NCBI GenBank assembly: GCA_015069205.1
Contig: SVIZ01000001.1
Coordinates: 227,057 to 291,056, forward strand
Direction of reading: 5' to 3'
DNA length: 64,000 nucleotides
From: Oscillospiraceae bacterium
GTDB lineage: Bacteria > Bacillota > Clostridia > Saccharofermentanales > Saccharofermentanaceae
Position numbers and translations under genes: made by a program. Shown piece by piece: positions 55,239 through 64,000 of the stretch. A model generated the notes under the pieces. It had not been told where the DNA came from. It searched no databases and saw only the letters and a program-made list of their open reading frames with translations. Each line of letters opens with the position of its first letter. Position 1 is the first letter of the stretch.

Positions 55239-56450
55239 TTATAAGCCTCGGTTATCATCATCAGGTCTTGTATCAAGGTGTCCGCCGTACCAGATGGCAC
55301 CCATGCCGACGCCCTGGTGGAACATCTCCATTACGAGCGGATCTTCACCCGCGCAGCGGATGCTGACGTCGCCGCTGTCCTTTTCGAAGGAACGCTCGAA
55401 GATCCAGATCTCCTTGGGAGACAGTGTCTCAATGATGTAGGGATTGTGAGTTGAGAATACTATCTGGCAATAGTGATTCTTCATTGTGTAATCACGCATC
55501 TCGTCGCTTAAAACATCAACCATGTCGTGATAAAGGTCCTTGTCAGGAGTCTCAATGAAGATCGTTGATCTAGGGCTCTTGTCACGGAGCAGGAGCAGAT
55601 AAAGGAAAAGCTTATCGGGGCTTTCCTTAAGCGCCTGAGGAAGATTCTTCTTGTGCTTCATTGCTGGGATCTTATCCTTGATCTCCGTAACGATGCGCTC
55701 ATATTCTTTCTCGTCATTCATCTTGATGTATTCAAGAACATTTCCTACATTGGAGCCGGAACTGTTGAGGTGCTTATGTCCGCCGGGAGCACCGCCATCG
55801 TAGTAATAAGAGCTCTGTTCTTCTGAAGAGAAACTGCAGAAGAACCATGAGGATATCTCTTTATAGAGCGTTACGAAATCCCTGTATCCGCTGAGCTTTC
55901 CGTAAAGGCTGAGTGCGGTAAGGTGCTCGTCTTCAACACCGATATCAGATTTGTCGGGCGAATCATCAAGATTGATAATGAAGCCTTCTCCGCATTTCAT
56001 GTCGAGGATGGTGACAGGCGTTTTCTCGCCGTCTTTCTCGGTGACGAGAATGATCTTCTCCTCGTCGATAACAGGACTCATGTATCTGCTCGTTACTATG
56101 CCGAGTTCATACTGGATGTACTTGGGGCAGCCGTTCTTTTTATCTTCAAGTTTGAAAAAGACTCTGAACGTGGAAGGACTTGAAATGTCCGGAGTCATGT
56201 TGGCAAAGCCCGGCCTGCCATAGCTTATGGAAGCGACCGCACAGCCCTGTGTGATACAGTCCTTGAGGAAAGCCATGCATCCCATGAAGGATGTCTTACC
56301 GGTGTTGTTGCGGCCGATAAAAGCATTAAGACCGCGGAGACTGTTATAAGATTTTCCGCCGTCCTTTTTTTCTATGAAATCTTCTATCAGGATGCCTGCT
56401 TTGTCACTGTCGAAAACATCGAAGTTACGGATCTCAATTCCAAGGATCAT
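55239..56450 (-). CDS. AAA family ATPase, partner of the DUF4276-like protein
   Basis: A 403-residue OLD/SMC-type ATPase. Walker A is FIGRNNTGKTS near residue 48; the Walker B region reads STIFIETPDKDLY near 297, with Glu-Thr-Pro in place of the more usual Asp-Glu-Pro; the switch region is CQIVFSTHNPYIIETL near 328. These match the AAA_15/OLD group. It is the first gene of an apparent operon ATPase / DUF4276-like / hemW. Unlike the island cargo it sits in core gene surroundings. Confidence 0.87.
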   Translation of the reverse strand: MILGIEIRNFDVFDSDKAGILIEDFIEKKDGGKSYNSLRGLNAFIGRNNTGKTSFMGCMAFLKDCITQGCAVASISYGRPGFANMTPDISSPSTFRVFFKLEDKKNGCPKYIQYELGIVTSRYMSPVIDEEKIILVTEKDGEKTPVTILDMKCGEGFIINLDDSPDKSDIGVEDEHLTALSLYGKLSGYRDFVTLYKEISSWFFCSFSSEEQSSYYYDGGAPGGHKHLNSSGSNVGNVLEYIKMNDEKEYERIVTEIKDKIPAMKHKKNLPQALKESPDKLFLYLLLLRDKSPRSTIFIETPDKDLYHDMVDVLSDEMRDYTMKNHYCQIVFSTHNPYIIETLSPKEIWIFERSFEKDSGDVSIRCAGEDPLVMEMFHQGVGMGAIWYGGHLDTRPDDDNRGL

Positions 56451-56474
56451 TACCGGTCTCCTCCTTTATAAGAA

Positions 56475-56504
56475 AGCGGCCGCGAAAAATGTCACGCGGC
56501 CGTT
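56475..56504 (-). terminator. Terminator hairpin after the coiled-coil gene
   Basis: CGGCCGCG (56477-56484) and CGCGGCCG (56495-56502) form a very GC-rich eight-pair stem with loop. The following minus-strand sequence CTTTCTTAT is a weak T tract. It separates the coaD-linked genes from the ATPase pair. Confidence 0.6.
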
Positions 56505-56546
56505 GATGCTTTTCTCAAACTGTTGTTAAATAACAAAACCTTATCG

Positions 56547-57041
56547 TCACTCGGTCTCTTCAAGAGTGCTGTTGATCTCAGTAAGGTTTGTCTGAATCTT
56601 GGCCATATTATCTGAAAGTGTCTCGTTAACGTTCTCAAGGAGAGACTTAACATAGATGTGAGCGTTTCTTCTGAGTTCTTCTGCCTGGGCCTCAGCGTTT
56701 GCAATGATCTGGGCAGCTTCTTCTCTTGCGCCTCTTGTGATCTCGTGATCGTTGACCTTCATGGCATACATACGGTTAGCGTCATCGATGATCTTCTTAT
56801 TCTTCTCTCTTGCTGTGCTGATTATATCCTGAGCTCTTGCAACGATGTCGTTGGACTGGGCTACGGAAGCAGGAAGATTATTCTTTAAGATCTGAAGTGA
56901 GTTGATCGTCTCTGTTCTCTCAATAGAGCATTTATCTGAAAAAGGCACGCTGGATGCATCCTTGACCATATCGATAAGGTAGTCGATATGCTTGATAGCG
57001 TCGTAGCGCTGTCCGCCCTGATTAAAATTGCTGTTCTCCAT
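56547..57041 (-). CDS. Coiled-coil protein downstream of coaD
   Basis: A 164-residue, mostly helical protein without membrane segment. Residues 60-160 form a long charged coiled coil with heptads rich in Ala, Glu and Arg (TREKNKKI, EEAAQIIANAEAQAEELRR). It resembles the 'ATPase'-annotated coiled-coil proteins that often follow coaD in Clostridia; it has no ATP-binding motif itself. It starts two bases after coaD. A structural or cell-envelope role is possible, unproven. Confidence 0.8.
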   Translation of the reverse strand: MENSNFNQGGQRYDAIKHIDYLIDMVKDASSVPFSDKCSIERTETINSLQILKNNLPASVAQSNDIVARAQDIISTAREKNKKIIDDANRMYAMKVNDHEITRGAREEAAQIIANAEAQAEELRRNAHIYVKSLLENVNETLSDNMAKIQTNLTEINSTLEETE

Positions 57042-57043
57042 TA

Positions 57044-57538
57044 TTATGTCCTTCCTTTCAATAATTTATCCTTTACAAGATCTATTATCTCGGCAGGAAC
57101 CATCTTTGAGATGTCTCCTCCGTATGAACCCACTTCCTTAACCATCGAAGAACTGATCAGCGACAGATCGTCTCTGCAGGGCAGGAGCACAGCGTCGTAG
57201 CCTGAATAAAGCAGGCGGTTGGCGAGTGCGTGTTCGGATTCGTATCTGAAGTCAGACTCTGATCTGATGCCTCTTACGGAAGCACAGCATCCGAGCTGCT
57301 GGTAAAGATCGACCAGAAGGCCTCCCCAAGCCATGACCTCGACGTTATCCAAACCGTCGTTCTTCAACGAGAGCTTAATAAGCTCAACTCTCTCTTCAGG
57401 AGTGAATAAAGGCGTTTTGGCGGCATTCTCCATAACAGCAACGACCAGCTTATCACAGAGCCTTGAGGCTCTTCTGGCGATGTCCCTGTGTCCTCTTGTG
57501 AAGGGATCAAACGTCCCCGGGAAGAGCATTACCTTCAA
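57044..57538 (-). CDS. coaD: Phosphopantetheine adenylyltransferase
   Basis: A 164-residue enzyme that joins ATP and 4'-phosphopantetheine to make dephospho-CoA, the penultimate step of CoA synthesis. It shows the nucleotidyltransferase motif FPGTFDPFTRGHRDIA near residues 5-20, SVRGIRSESDF near 87, and the SSSMVKEVGSYGGD motif near 127-140. The length fits bacterial CoaD exactly. Confidence 0.97.
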   Translation of the reverse strand: MKVMLFPGTFDPFTRGHRDIARRASRLCDKLVVAVMENAAKTPLFTPEERVELIKLSLKNDGLDNVEVMAWGGLLVDLYQQLGCCASVRGIRSESDFRYESEHALANRLLYSGYDAVLLPCRDDLSLISSSMVKEVGSYGGDISKMVPAEIIDLVKDKLLKGRT

Positions 57539-57556
57539 AATTCCTATCCTCCGAAA

Positions 57557-58120
57557 TTATACCTTAAAAAATGTTATCACTGTCAGACCATAACTACAAG
57601 AACGAACACACTTCAAACCGCCTATTTCTTCAGGCATTTCACAATCTTTGTCATGTTCGACGATTAGCATGCCGCCGGGAGAGAGCATATCGAAGTCATG
57701 AATGTACTTCGCAGTCTCTTCCAGCCTTTGCGGCACATCCTTGTAGGGAGGATCCATGAATATAATATCAAATTTCTCGCCGGCCTGCCCTAAAAGCTCT
57801 AATGCCTGGGCCGTGTTCTTCTTATGAAACCTGATCTCATCAGAGCCTTCCATCCTGATCTTGCTGATATTCTTTGCGATTATGGATGCTGCCTGACCGC
57901 TTCGCTCGACGAGTGTGACGCGCTTGGCACCGCGGCTTAAAGCTTCTATTCCTATCTGTCCGGATCCTGCGAAAAGGTCCAGGAACTCGGAATCCTGCAC
58001 ATAAGACTGGATAATGGAGAACAGAGCCTCCTTTACCTTATCGGTCGTAGGCCTTGTCTTGTCGCCCTCAGGCGCTTGCAATATGGTCCCCCTGAATCTT
58101 CCCGTTACTACTCTCGGCAT
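57557..58120 (-). CDS. rsmD: 16S rRNA (guanine966-N2)-methyltransferase
   Basis: A 187-residue SAM-dependent methyltransferase with opening MPRVVTGRFRGTILQAPEG, RPTTDKVKEALFSII near residue 22, the SAM motif FLDLFAGSGQIGIEALSRGA near 44, and the catalytic IIFMDPPYKD near 120. All are characteristic of RsmD. The order recG-rsmD-coaD with near-overlap is common in Firmicutes. Confidence 0.95.
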   Translation of the reverse strand: MPRVVTGRFRGTILQAPEGDKTRPTTDKVKEALFSIIQSYVQDSEFLDLFAGSGQIGIEALSRGAKRVTLVERSGQAASIIAKNISKIRMEGSDEIRFHKKNTAQALELLGQAGEKFDIIFMDPPYKDVPQRLEETAKYIHDFDMLSPGGMLIVEHDKDCEMPEEIGGLKCVRSCSYGLTVITFFKV

Positions 58121-60297
58121 CAGATCTGCTCCATCTTTCTTGCGAACCTGAGTTCGAACATTTTCTTTATCGCATCGTTTAAGCGGTCAGCTTCCTCACC
58201 GCCCTGTTCGATTATCCGGTTAACGGCTTCCGTCGCTTCCGTCGCGATCTTCATATCAGTATACAGGTTTGCGGCCCTTAATGTAGGGATACCGTGCTGT
58301 CTTGTGCCGTAGAAATCACCGGGACCTCTTAATTCAAGGTCTTTCTCTGCAAGTTCAAAACCGTCGGAAGATTCACACATCATCTTCATTCTGGACAGAG
58401 CAAGTTCAGACTTTGATTCAGATACCAGAAGACAGAATGATTTCTTATCTCCTCTTCCGATCCTTCCCCTGAGCTGGTGAAGCGTTGAAAGGCCGAACCT
58501 GTCAGCATCCATTATGATCATTACATTCGCATTGGGGTTATCCACGCCTACTTCGATAACGGTTGTTGATATGAGGATCTTAATGTCGCCTGCAAGGAAT
58601 CTTTCCATTGTCTCGAGCTTGTCTTTTTCCTTCATGGAACCGTACAGAACGGCACTCGAATATTGGGACAGATTGCTCATCTGATCGACCATCTTTTTCA
58701 TCTCGAAAACATTGGTAACCGTATCGTCTTCTCCGACGGGATCGCCGAGCATGTTGTCGGAACCTGCTTCAGTCTCATCCTTGTCGATCTTGGCACAGAC
58801 GATATAGACCTGCTCACCGGCAGCAAGCTTGATGCTCATCATCTCTTCTATCGCCTTGCTCTTCTTGGAATTTACAAACCATGTCGTGATCTCCTGACGG
58901 CCCATGGGCTTTTGTCTTATGACCGATGTTGCCATGTCGCCGTAGATAACCATCGCAAGGGTTCTCGGGATCGGTGTAGCCGTCATTATCAGGTTGTGAA
59001 CGCTCTTAACGACACCGTCATTTAACGTATCTTTGAAGAGCAGTTTTTCTCTCTGCTTAACGCCGAACCTGTGCTGCTCATCTGCGATTACGAGTGCAAG
59101 ATCTTTGAACTTTACATCGTCCGTTAAAAGCGCATGCGTTCCGATTATTACCCTTGCCCTGCCGTCAGCGATCTTCTCTTTTATCTCTAACTTCTCAGAA
59201 GGCTTGGTCTTACCGAGAAGAAGGACTGGCTCCATACCGCTGTTCTGCATCAGTTTTGAGATCGTCCTGTAGTGCTGTGATGCAAGGACTGATGTGGGCG
59301 CAAGAAGCACTGCCTGCTTGCCCATCAGTGCTGTTATCAGCATGGAAAGAGCAGCAACCATTGTCTTGCCTGAACCGACGTCTCCCTGGATAAGTCTGTT
59401 CATGGGTGTTGTCGACATAAGATCTGTCTGCACGTCACGGAATGCCGATGCCTGGTCATCCGTAAGAGTGAATCCGAGATTACTCTTGATGAGTTTCCAT
59501 TTTTGAAGTGATTCGCCGTCGATGCCATTAGGACCTGAAGGTATTACCTGTTCTGCAACTTCCTTCACGCCATGTCCGCTGCTGTATAACTTCATTCCGA
59601 TACCAAGGAGGATCAGCTCTTCATAAGCCAGCTGATCCCTTGCTCTTCTTGCATCTTCAAGTGATGCCGGGAAGTGTGCCATCTCATATGCTTCTTTGGG
59701 TGATACAAAACCCTTCTGTTCGGCGATCGATACGGGAATGCAAGATAAAAGCTCTTCTCCGCAGAGCTTCAATGCCGTCTTTACCCACTTGGATATGTTG
59801 TTTGAAGTAAGCCCTGCCGTAAGGTGATATACGGGCCTTACAAGCGATGTATCTTCTATCTTTTCTGCTTTCTCGATATAAGGATTTACCATCTGCATCT
59901 GGCCGTTAAAAAGAGTAACGGAACCATGCACAAAACACTCATCACCGAGAGAGAATTTACCTGCCAGATACTGTGAATTAAAGAATGTCAGTTTTATCCT
60001 TCCGGTGCCGTCGCTTACAAAGAAACTCAATGGTCTCTTTCTGCTCGTAACGTTGACCGAAGGATTGGTTGATATAGTTCCTCTGAATGAGAGATCAAAG
60101 CCCGCGTTATCGGCAAACCTGTCATTCATGTCAAAAGAACCGATGGTCCCGACATGTGACCAGTCGTCGTAGCGCCACGGGATAAATGCAATGAGATCGT
60201 AGATCGTATATATATCGAGCTTCGCAAGTTTCTCTTCTGCTGCAGGGCCTACGCCGTACAGGTCCTTAACAGGATTTGAAAGATGAATTGCAGCCAT
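58120..60297 (-). CDS. recG: ATP-dependent DNA helicase RecG
   Basis: A 725-residue helicase that remodels stalled forks and Holliday junctions. It starts at the ATG complementary to 60295-60297, after GAGGAGG; the longer ORF upstream overlaps nth. An OB-fold wedge domain lies at about residues 50-175. Helicase motifs include GDVGSGKTMVAAL near 303, the DEQH box LVIADEQHRFG near 403, MTATPIPRTLAM near 437, and HQLRGRIGRGDKKSF near 620. It is one base from the nth stop. Confidence 0.96.
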   Translation of the reverse strand: MAAIHLSNPVKDLYGVGPAAEEKLAKLDIYTIYDLIAFIPWRYDDWSHVGTIGSFDMNDRFADNAGFDLSFRGTISTNPSVNVTSRKRPLSFFVSDGTGRIKLTFFNSQYLAGKFSLGDECFVHGSVTLFNGQMQMVNPYIEKAEKIEDTSLVRPVYHLTAGLTSNNISKWVKTALKLCGEELLSCIPVSIAEQKGFVSPKEAYEMAHFPASLEDARRARDQLAYEELILLGIGMKLYSSGHGVKEVAEQVIPSGPNGIDGESLQKWKLIKSNLGFTLTDDQASAFRDVQTDLMSTTPMNRLIQGDVGSGKTMVAALSMLITALMGKQAVLLAPTSVLASQHYRTISKLMQNSGMEPVLLLGKTKPSEKLEIKEKIADGRARVIIGTHALLTDDVKFKDLALVIADEQHRFGVKQREKLLFKDTLNDGVVKSVHNLIMTATPIPRTLAMVIYGDMATSVIRQKPMGRQEITTWFVNSKKSKAIEEMMSIKLAAGEQVYIVCAKIDKDETEAGSDNMLGDPVGEDDTVTNVFEMKKMVDQMSNLSQYSSAVLYGSMKEKDKLETMERFLAGDIKILISTTVIEVGVDNPNANVMIIMDADRFGLSTLHQLRGRIGRGDKKSFCLLVSESKSELALSRMKMMCESSDGFELAEKDLELRGPGDFYGTRQHGIPTLRAANLYTDMKIATEATEAVNRIIEQGGEEADRLNDAIKKMFELRFARKMEQI

Positions 60298-60298
60298 C

Positions 60299-60940
60299 TT
60301 ACATCCTCCTCTTGCAGAAGGATGATAGCGGACATTCATCACACTTCGGCGATTTTGCCGTGCAGTATTTGCGTCCGAGATCAACGGACAGATGACCAAT
60401 GCTGATCCACTGTTCTTCAGGGAATACCTTCATTATGTCTTTCTCGACCTTTGCAGGGTCTTCACTTTCTGTAATACCGATCCTTTTCATGACACGCTTG
60501 CAGTGTGTATCAACGACGACTGCGGGTGTGCCGTAGACCTCTCCGACAATGAGATTTGCGATCTTCCTTCCAATGCCTGGAACTTCCATAAGAAGATCAA
60601 CATCGTTAGGGATCACGCCACCCCACTCTTCAGTCAGTTTCTTAGCAAAAGCAATTACTGACTTTGTTTTAGAAGCAGTGAGACCGCAAGGCTTGATGAT
60701 GGACGCAATGACTTCAGGATCCTCATCAGCGATCTGCTTCATGTCAGGATACTTCGCGAAAAGATCTTTTGCAGTTATATTAACCCTTTTATCGGTACAT
60801 TGTGCGGACAATATGCCTCTGACAGCTAAGTTATGGGGACAATCGTTATCCAGTGAACATGTACTGTCAGGAAATTCCGTTGACAGTGCATCATAAGTCT
60901 GCTTTGCGAGAGCCTTGATTTTCGAGCTGTTAACGGCCAA
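60299..60940 (-). CDS. nth: Endonuclease III
   Basis: A 213-residue base-excision glycosylase/AP lyase that removes oxidised pyrimidines. It has the helix-hairpin-helix VPGIGRKIANLIVG near residue 110 with the catalytic Lys in it, DTHCKRVMKRIG with the catalytic Asp, and the C-terminal [4Fe-4S] motif C-x6-C-x2-C-x5-C near residues 192-208 (CTAKSPKCDECPLSSFC). Cluster supply by the window's suf operon is consistent with this need. Confidence 0.96.
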   Translation of the reverse strand: MAVNSSKIKALAKQTYDALSTEFPDSTCSLDNDCPHNLAVRGILSAQCTDKRVNITAKDLFAKYPDMKQIADEDPEVIASIIKPCGLTASKTKSVIAFAKKLTEEWGGVIPNDVDLLMEVPGIGRKIANLIVGEVYGTPAVVVDTHCKRVMKRIGITESEDPAKVEKDIMKVFPEEQWISIGHLSVDLGRKYCTAKSPKCDECPLSSFCKRRM

Positions 60941-60942
60941 AC

Positions 60943-62496
60943 TTACTGCTCCTGATTCTCAGGCGGATAAGGGAATGAGAAAACGAATTTAGCACCGCCC
61001 AATTCTCTTCCTTCGTCACAAATGATCGTCTGACCATGACCTGCAAGGATCTGTTTGCAAATATAAAGACCAAGACCGAAGCCTTCAGCTTTCCTCGAAG
61101 GATCTGCCTGATAGAAGCTCTCGAAGATTCTCTGACGCTTGGACTCTTCAACGCCGGCGCCTGAATCTTCGACGGAAATGATAACCTTGCGGAGCTTCGG
61201 ATTAGTCTCTGTGGATATCTTTATCTCGCCGTTCTGAGGCGTGAATTTAATGGCATTCGTAATGATGTTGATGATTACTCTGCAAAGCTGCTGTGCCTCG
61301 CCGTATACCATGATGCCCGGACCCGGATCAAGTGACTTGATTACCCTTATCTGCTTGTCAGTAAGCTGTGCTTCAAGGTTATCAACGATGTCATTGATCA
61401 TGTCATTGATATTGAATTCCTCCATCATTTCAGGATCGGGATGTGATAACGAAGAAGCCTCTGTCATCTGTGTTACGAGCGTTCTGATCCTGTCAGTCTG
61501 CTGCTTGATGAGTTCAAGATAATGATCCTGTTTATCCTCAGGGATAGTACCGTCGATCATGGCCGTTACAAAGCCGTTGATCGATGTGAGAGGAGTTCTG
61601 ATGTCGTGTGCGATCGATGAGATGAACATCTCCCTGTCGTGTTCCTGGTTCTCGAGCGACTCGATCATCTTGTTAACGGTCCTTCCCATCTCGGTGAACT
61701 CGGATGAGACGGACAGGGTTGTGTAATCATTGGGATCTGAATACTTAGGACTTACTCTTACAGAATAATCTCCTTCAGCTACCTTTGCGATTGCCTGGGA
61801 AATGTCCTTAACTGGCTTGAGGCTGAAGTATACGAATACGACATAAAGCACGATGGCGATTATCATCGCAACGACTGCAGGAATAAGGATGATATTTACG
61901 TATTCATCCTTTGTCTCAGCCGTATCCTCGCTGTTGCTTACGATACAAAAATATGGTGTTCCGACTATCCTTACGCAGCTGATCGAAATGACTTTTCCAG
62001 TGTTGTGGGAGCCTGTCCTCGCAAAACCGATCTGGTCTGCCTGTTCAAGAAGGGCAAGAACATCAGACTGTGCAATATAGAGCGGTCCTTCGCTTGTAGT
62101 AAGAAGGTTATCCGCTACATCAACTACATAGGAATTGCGGCAATATACCTTTCCTTTATTGTCAGTGATATAGACTGAACCGTTTGAACGGTATGTCTGG
62201 GAATTAACGAACTTATCGATGATTCTGGAATTCTTGAAATTCTCTGTTCCGTCATCATTGATCGTGTATTCAAAAGGCTCACTCTGAAGTGAAATAACTG
62301 AAGTAATGTCTGACGACAGATCGTTTGCGGCTGCCTGTGTACTGTGCTCGACCCTTAAAATGAGATTGTTATACATATTCTCATAAGAAAGGAACAACAG
62401 GACTGCGAAAACAATCAGTGTTGTGAGTACTAAAAAAGATATGAGAAAAACGGCAAAGCCCGCCGACATCTGCTTACCATCAGCTCTCGGCGCCAT
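60943..62496 (-). CDS. Two-component sensor histidine kinase
   Basis: A 517-residue membrane kinase. A first membrane helix lies near residues 13-34, an outer sensor domain at about 35-190, and a second helix near 195-218, then HAMP. The phospho-acceptor is the His in SIAHDIRTPLTS near residue 295. The ATP-binding domain shows NIITNAIKFTPQNG near 410 and DSGAGVEESKR near 443, GFGLGLYICKQI near 475. It starts seven bases after the response-regulator stop, so both are one operon. The stimulus is unknown. Confidence 0.94.
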   Translation of the reverse strand: MAPRADGKQMSAGFAVFLISFLVLTTLIVFAVLLFLSYENMYNNLILRVEHSTQAAANDLSSDITSVISLQSEPFEYTINDDGTENFKNSRIIDKFVNSQTYRSNGSVYITDNKGKVYCRNSYVVDVADNLLTTSEGPLYIAQSDVLALLEQADQIGFARTGSHNTGKVISISCVRIVGTPYFCIVSNSEDTAETKDEYVNIILIPAVVAMIIAIVLYVVFVYFSLKPVKDISQAIAKVAEGDYSVRVSPKYSDPNDYTTLSVSSEFTEMGRTVNKMIESLENQEHDREMFISSIAHDIRTPLTSINGFVTAMIDGTIPEDKQDHYLELIKQQTDRIRTLVTQMTEASSLSHPDPEMMEEFNINDMINDIVDNLEAQLTDKQIRVIKSLDPGPGIMVYGEAQQLCRVIINIITNAIKFTPQNGEIKISTETNPKLRKVIISVEDSGAGVEESKRQRIFESFYQADPSRKAEGFGLGLYICKQILAGHGQTIICDEGRELGGAKFVFSFPYPPENQEQ

Positions 62497-62503
62497 CGAT
62501 CAA

Positions 62504-63223
62504 TTACCTCGTCTCGAATTTATAGCCCTTGCTCCAGACGGTCTTAATGCTCCAGTTCTGCTCTCTGTCAGGATTCTCGATCTTCTCTCTGATACGCTTG
62601 ATGTGGACGTCGACCGTACGGGATTCTCCGTAGAAGTCGTATCCCCAAACGTTTTCAAGGAGCTGCTCTCTTGTGAATACTCTGTTGGGATTGGATGCAA
62701 GGAAGAACAGAAGTTCAAGTTCCTTGGGGGGCATATAGATCTCGTTGCCGTCTACGCTTACAACGTAGCGGATCTTATCAACGGAGAAACCGGGATATGT
62801 AATAACGTCTGCGGAACCTTCTTTGCTGTCTGAAGCAGCAGGTGCGGAATCACGCTTGTCTGTACGCCTTAATACGGCCTTAACTCTGGCAAGTACTTCT
62901 TTAGGCTCGAATGGCTTCGGAATATAGTCATCAGCTCCGAGCTCAAGACCTACGATCTTATCGAGCGTATCTGTTCTTGCCGTAAGCATAATGATCGGGC
63001 AGTCAGAAGTCTTTCTGATCTCGCGGCAGATATCATTACCGTCCATGCCGGGAAGCATGAGATCCAATATCACGATATCCGGAACAAAACTGTTGAAAGC
63101 AGCAACGGCCTTGTCGCCCTGCATGCATGTGGATACCTGGTATCCCTCTTTCTCAAAATATAGTTTGAGAACTTCAATAATGCCCGGATCGTCATCCACG
63201 AGCAAAACCTTGTTAGCTGCCAT
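62504..63223 (-). CDS. OmpR/PhoB-family response regulator
   Basis: A 239-residue regulator. The receiver domain has the acidic pair in VDDDPG near residue 9, the phospho-acceptor Asp in DIVILDLMLPG near 53, and the Lys in PKPFEPKE near 103. The C-terminal winged-helix domain (about 140-238) has RVFTREQLLENVWGYDFYGE and VDVHIKRIREKIE. It is the partner of the adjacent histidine kinase. Confidence 0.96.
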   Translation of the reverse strand: MAANKVLLVDDDPGIIEVLKLYFEKEGYQVSTCMQGDKAVAAFNSFVPDIVILDLMLPGMDGNDICREIRKTSDCPIIMLTARTDTLDKIVGLELGADDYIPKPFEPKEVLARVKAVLRRTDKRDSAPAASDSKEGSADVITYPGFSVDKIRYVVSVDGNEIYMPPKELELLFFLASNPNRVFTREQLLENVWGYDFYGESRTVDVHIKRIREKIENPDREQNWSIKTVWSKGYKFETR

Positions 63224-63274
63224 AAGATCACCCCTGCTCTACAACTTATTAGGTTTTCCTTGTCTGTAACAATG

Positions 63275-63760
63275 TTACAAACCCTTATTATCTTCAACGG
63301 AAGCACCGTTTCCGACATCGAAATTGTTGATCTCGGCCGTATAAGAATCCAGATCAGTGAAATTCTTATAAACCGATGCGAAGCGGACGTAAGACACACG
63401 GTCAATGTCCATAAGCTTCGACATGATGAACTCGCCTATCTCTGACGAAGTTATCTCTTTATTAAACCTGGCATCGATCAGGTGAGTTATATCTGAACAG
63501 ATATTCTCTTTGACCTGCTGCGACACTCCGCGTTTCTGACAGGCTACGTCCAGACTTCTCATTATCTTTTCCGGATCGTATAACTGCTTAGTTCCGTCCT
63601 TCTTGACGACCATGGGCTTTAAGCCCTCAATCTTCTCTATCGTAGAGAATCTAGCTCCGCAAACGAGGCATACACGTCTTCTTCTGACAGCAAAGCCATC
63701 GTCAGTCGGCCTGGAATCAAGGACCTTGTCATCGTTCTCGCCGCATTTGGGACAGATCAC
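63275..63760 (-). CDS. nrdR: Transcriptional repressor NrdR
   Basis: A 161-residue regulator of ribonucleotide reductase genes. The zinc ribbon is MICPKCG at the start with the second pair CLVCGARFS near residues 32-40; SRPTDDGFAVRRRR lies between. The ATP-cone domain covers about 50-140 (VVKKDGTKQLYDPEKI). NrdR senses ATP/dATP and binds NrdR boxes. No ribonucleotide reductase genes are in the window. Confidence 0.96.
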   Translation of the reverse strand: MICPKCGENDDKVLDSRPTDDGFAVRRRRVCLVCGARFSTIEKIEGLKPMVVKKDGTKQLYDPEKIMRSLDVACQKRGVSQQVKENICSDITHLIDARFNKEITSSEIGEFIMSKLMDIDRVSYVRFASVYKNFTDLDSYTAEINNFDVGNGASVEDNKGL

Positions 63761-63777
63761 GGACTTGACTCCCTAAA

Positions 63778-64000
63778 TTACTGTCCGTCCTTACCGAACA
63801 TGAACCAGGGCTTAGCTGACTTCTGAGCCTTCTCATCTGCCTGAGGAGCTACGTTAGCCTGAGGTCTGCCACCCATCTGTACGGGCTGCTGGGGAGCTGC
63901 CTGCTGGGGAACCGGCTGAGGCTGAACGGGAGCCTGCTGTACGGGCATCTGCTGAACGGGTGCCTGTGCAGGAGCCGGAGCAGGTGCGGGCTGAGCTACT
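63778..64000 (-). CDS. C-terminal end of Pro/Gln/Ala-rich protein (partial, start beyond window)
   Basis: The minus strand is open from the right edge to a TAA at 63780-63778. The visible 73 residues are a low-complexity tail of repeated APVQ, PVQQ and PAPAPA units, ending KAQKSAKPWFMFGKDGQ. The tail occurs in several surface or membrane-associated proteins of Clostridia; the domain it belongs to lies outside the window, so no function can be given. Confidence 0.75.
   Translation of the reverse strand, partial: VAQPAPAPAPAQAPVQQMPVQQAPVQPQPVPQQAAPQQPVQMGGRPQANVAPQADEKAQKSAKPWFMFGKDGQ

Overview
The window reads as chromosome of a low-to-mid GC Gram-positive anaerobe of the class Clostridia, probably a gut or rumen bacterium. 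Supporting signs are a SUF (not ISC) iron-sulfur operon in the order sufC-sufB-sufD-sufS-sufU, GGAGG-type ribosome binding sites, lipoprotein signals, NrdR, many GGDEF proteins, a GH115 alpha-glucuronidase for plant xylan, and Thr/Pro linkers in a secreted giant protein. The species cannot be named from sequence alone.

Region by region. 1-5.9 kb: a truncated lipoprotein, a PHP hydrolase, a queuosine module (promoter, preQ1-I riboswitch with terminator, a DUF165/YhhQ transporter, queF), a MATE pump and an AraC regulator. 6-19.3 kb: a signalling and transport stretch with three cyclic-di-GMP proteins (PAS/GGDEF/EAL, membrane GGDEF, LacI-like-sensor GGDEF), an SsuABC/ThiXYZ-like ABC transporter, an unusual propeller plus solute-binding lipoprotein, and a phytoene-desaturase-like flavoprotein. 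19.6-30.2 kb: a HEAT-repeat protein, a membrane-anchored protein, a tRNA-dihydrouridine synthase, GH115, and the suf operon.

30.7-49.3 kb: an integrated genomic island of about 18.6 kb. A tRNA-Ser(CGA) gene is split at its anticodon loop: the 3' half lies at 30639-30696 and the 5' half, with its old promoter, at 49337-49418. The island carries its own complete tRNA-Ser(CGA) with its own promoter and terminator, a tyrosine integrase and an excisionase-like protein. Its cargo looks defensive: a double-HTH protein, a lone RloA-like AAA ATPase, a three-gene MBL-fold / unknown / four-TM cassette that I cannot match to a described system, an RloA-RloB pair, a 2613-residue Rhs/YD polymorphic toxin with a likely immunity gene, and about 1.2 kb of non-coding DNA with a strong long-range inverted repeat.

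49.4-64 kb: core genes. These are a DJ-1/PfpI protein, mntP under a yybP-ykoY manganese riboswitch, a cupin regulator next to an acyl-CoA synthetase, hemW co-transcribed behind a second ATPase + DUF4276-like pair, a coaD-rsmD-recG-nth run, a two-component system, nrdR, and the end of a Pro/Gln-rich protein.

The best candidates for an undescribed system are the MBL / unknown / 4TM cassette (33199-35243) and the ATPase + DUF4276-like pair (54558-56450). The small partners of both ATPase pairs (RloB and the DUF4276-like protein) show the same motif order, acidic box, D-x-D, E-x-W, as expected for split OLD/PARIS-type ATPase plus TOPRIM-like modules.
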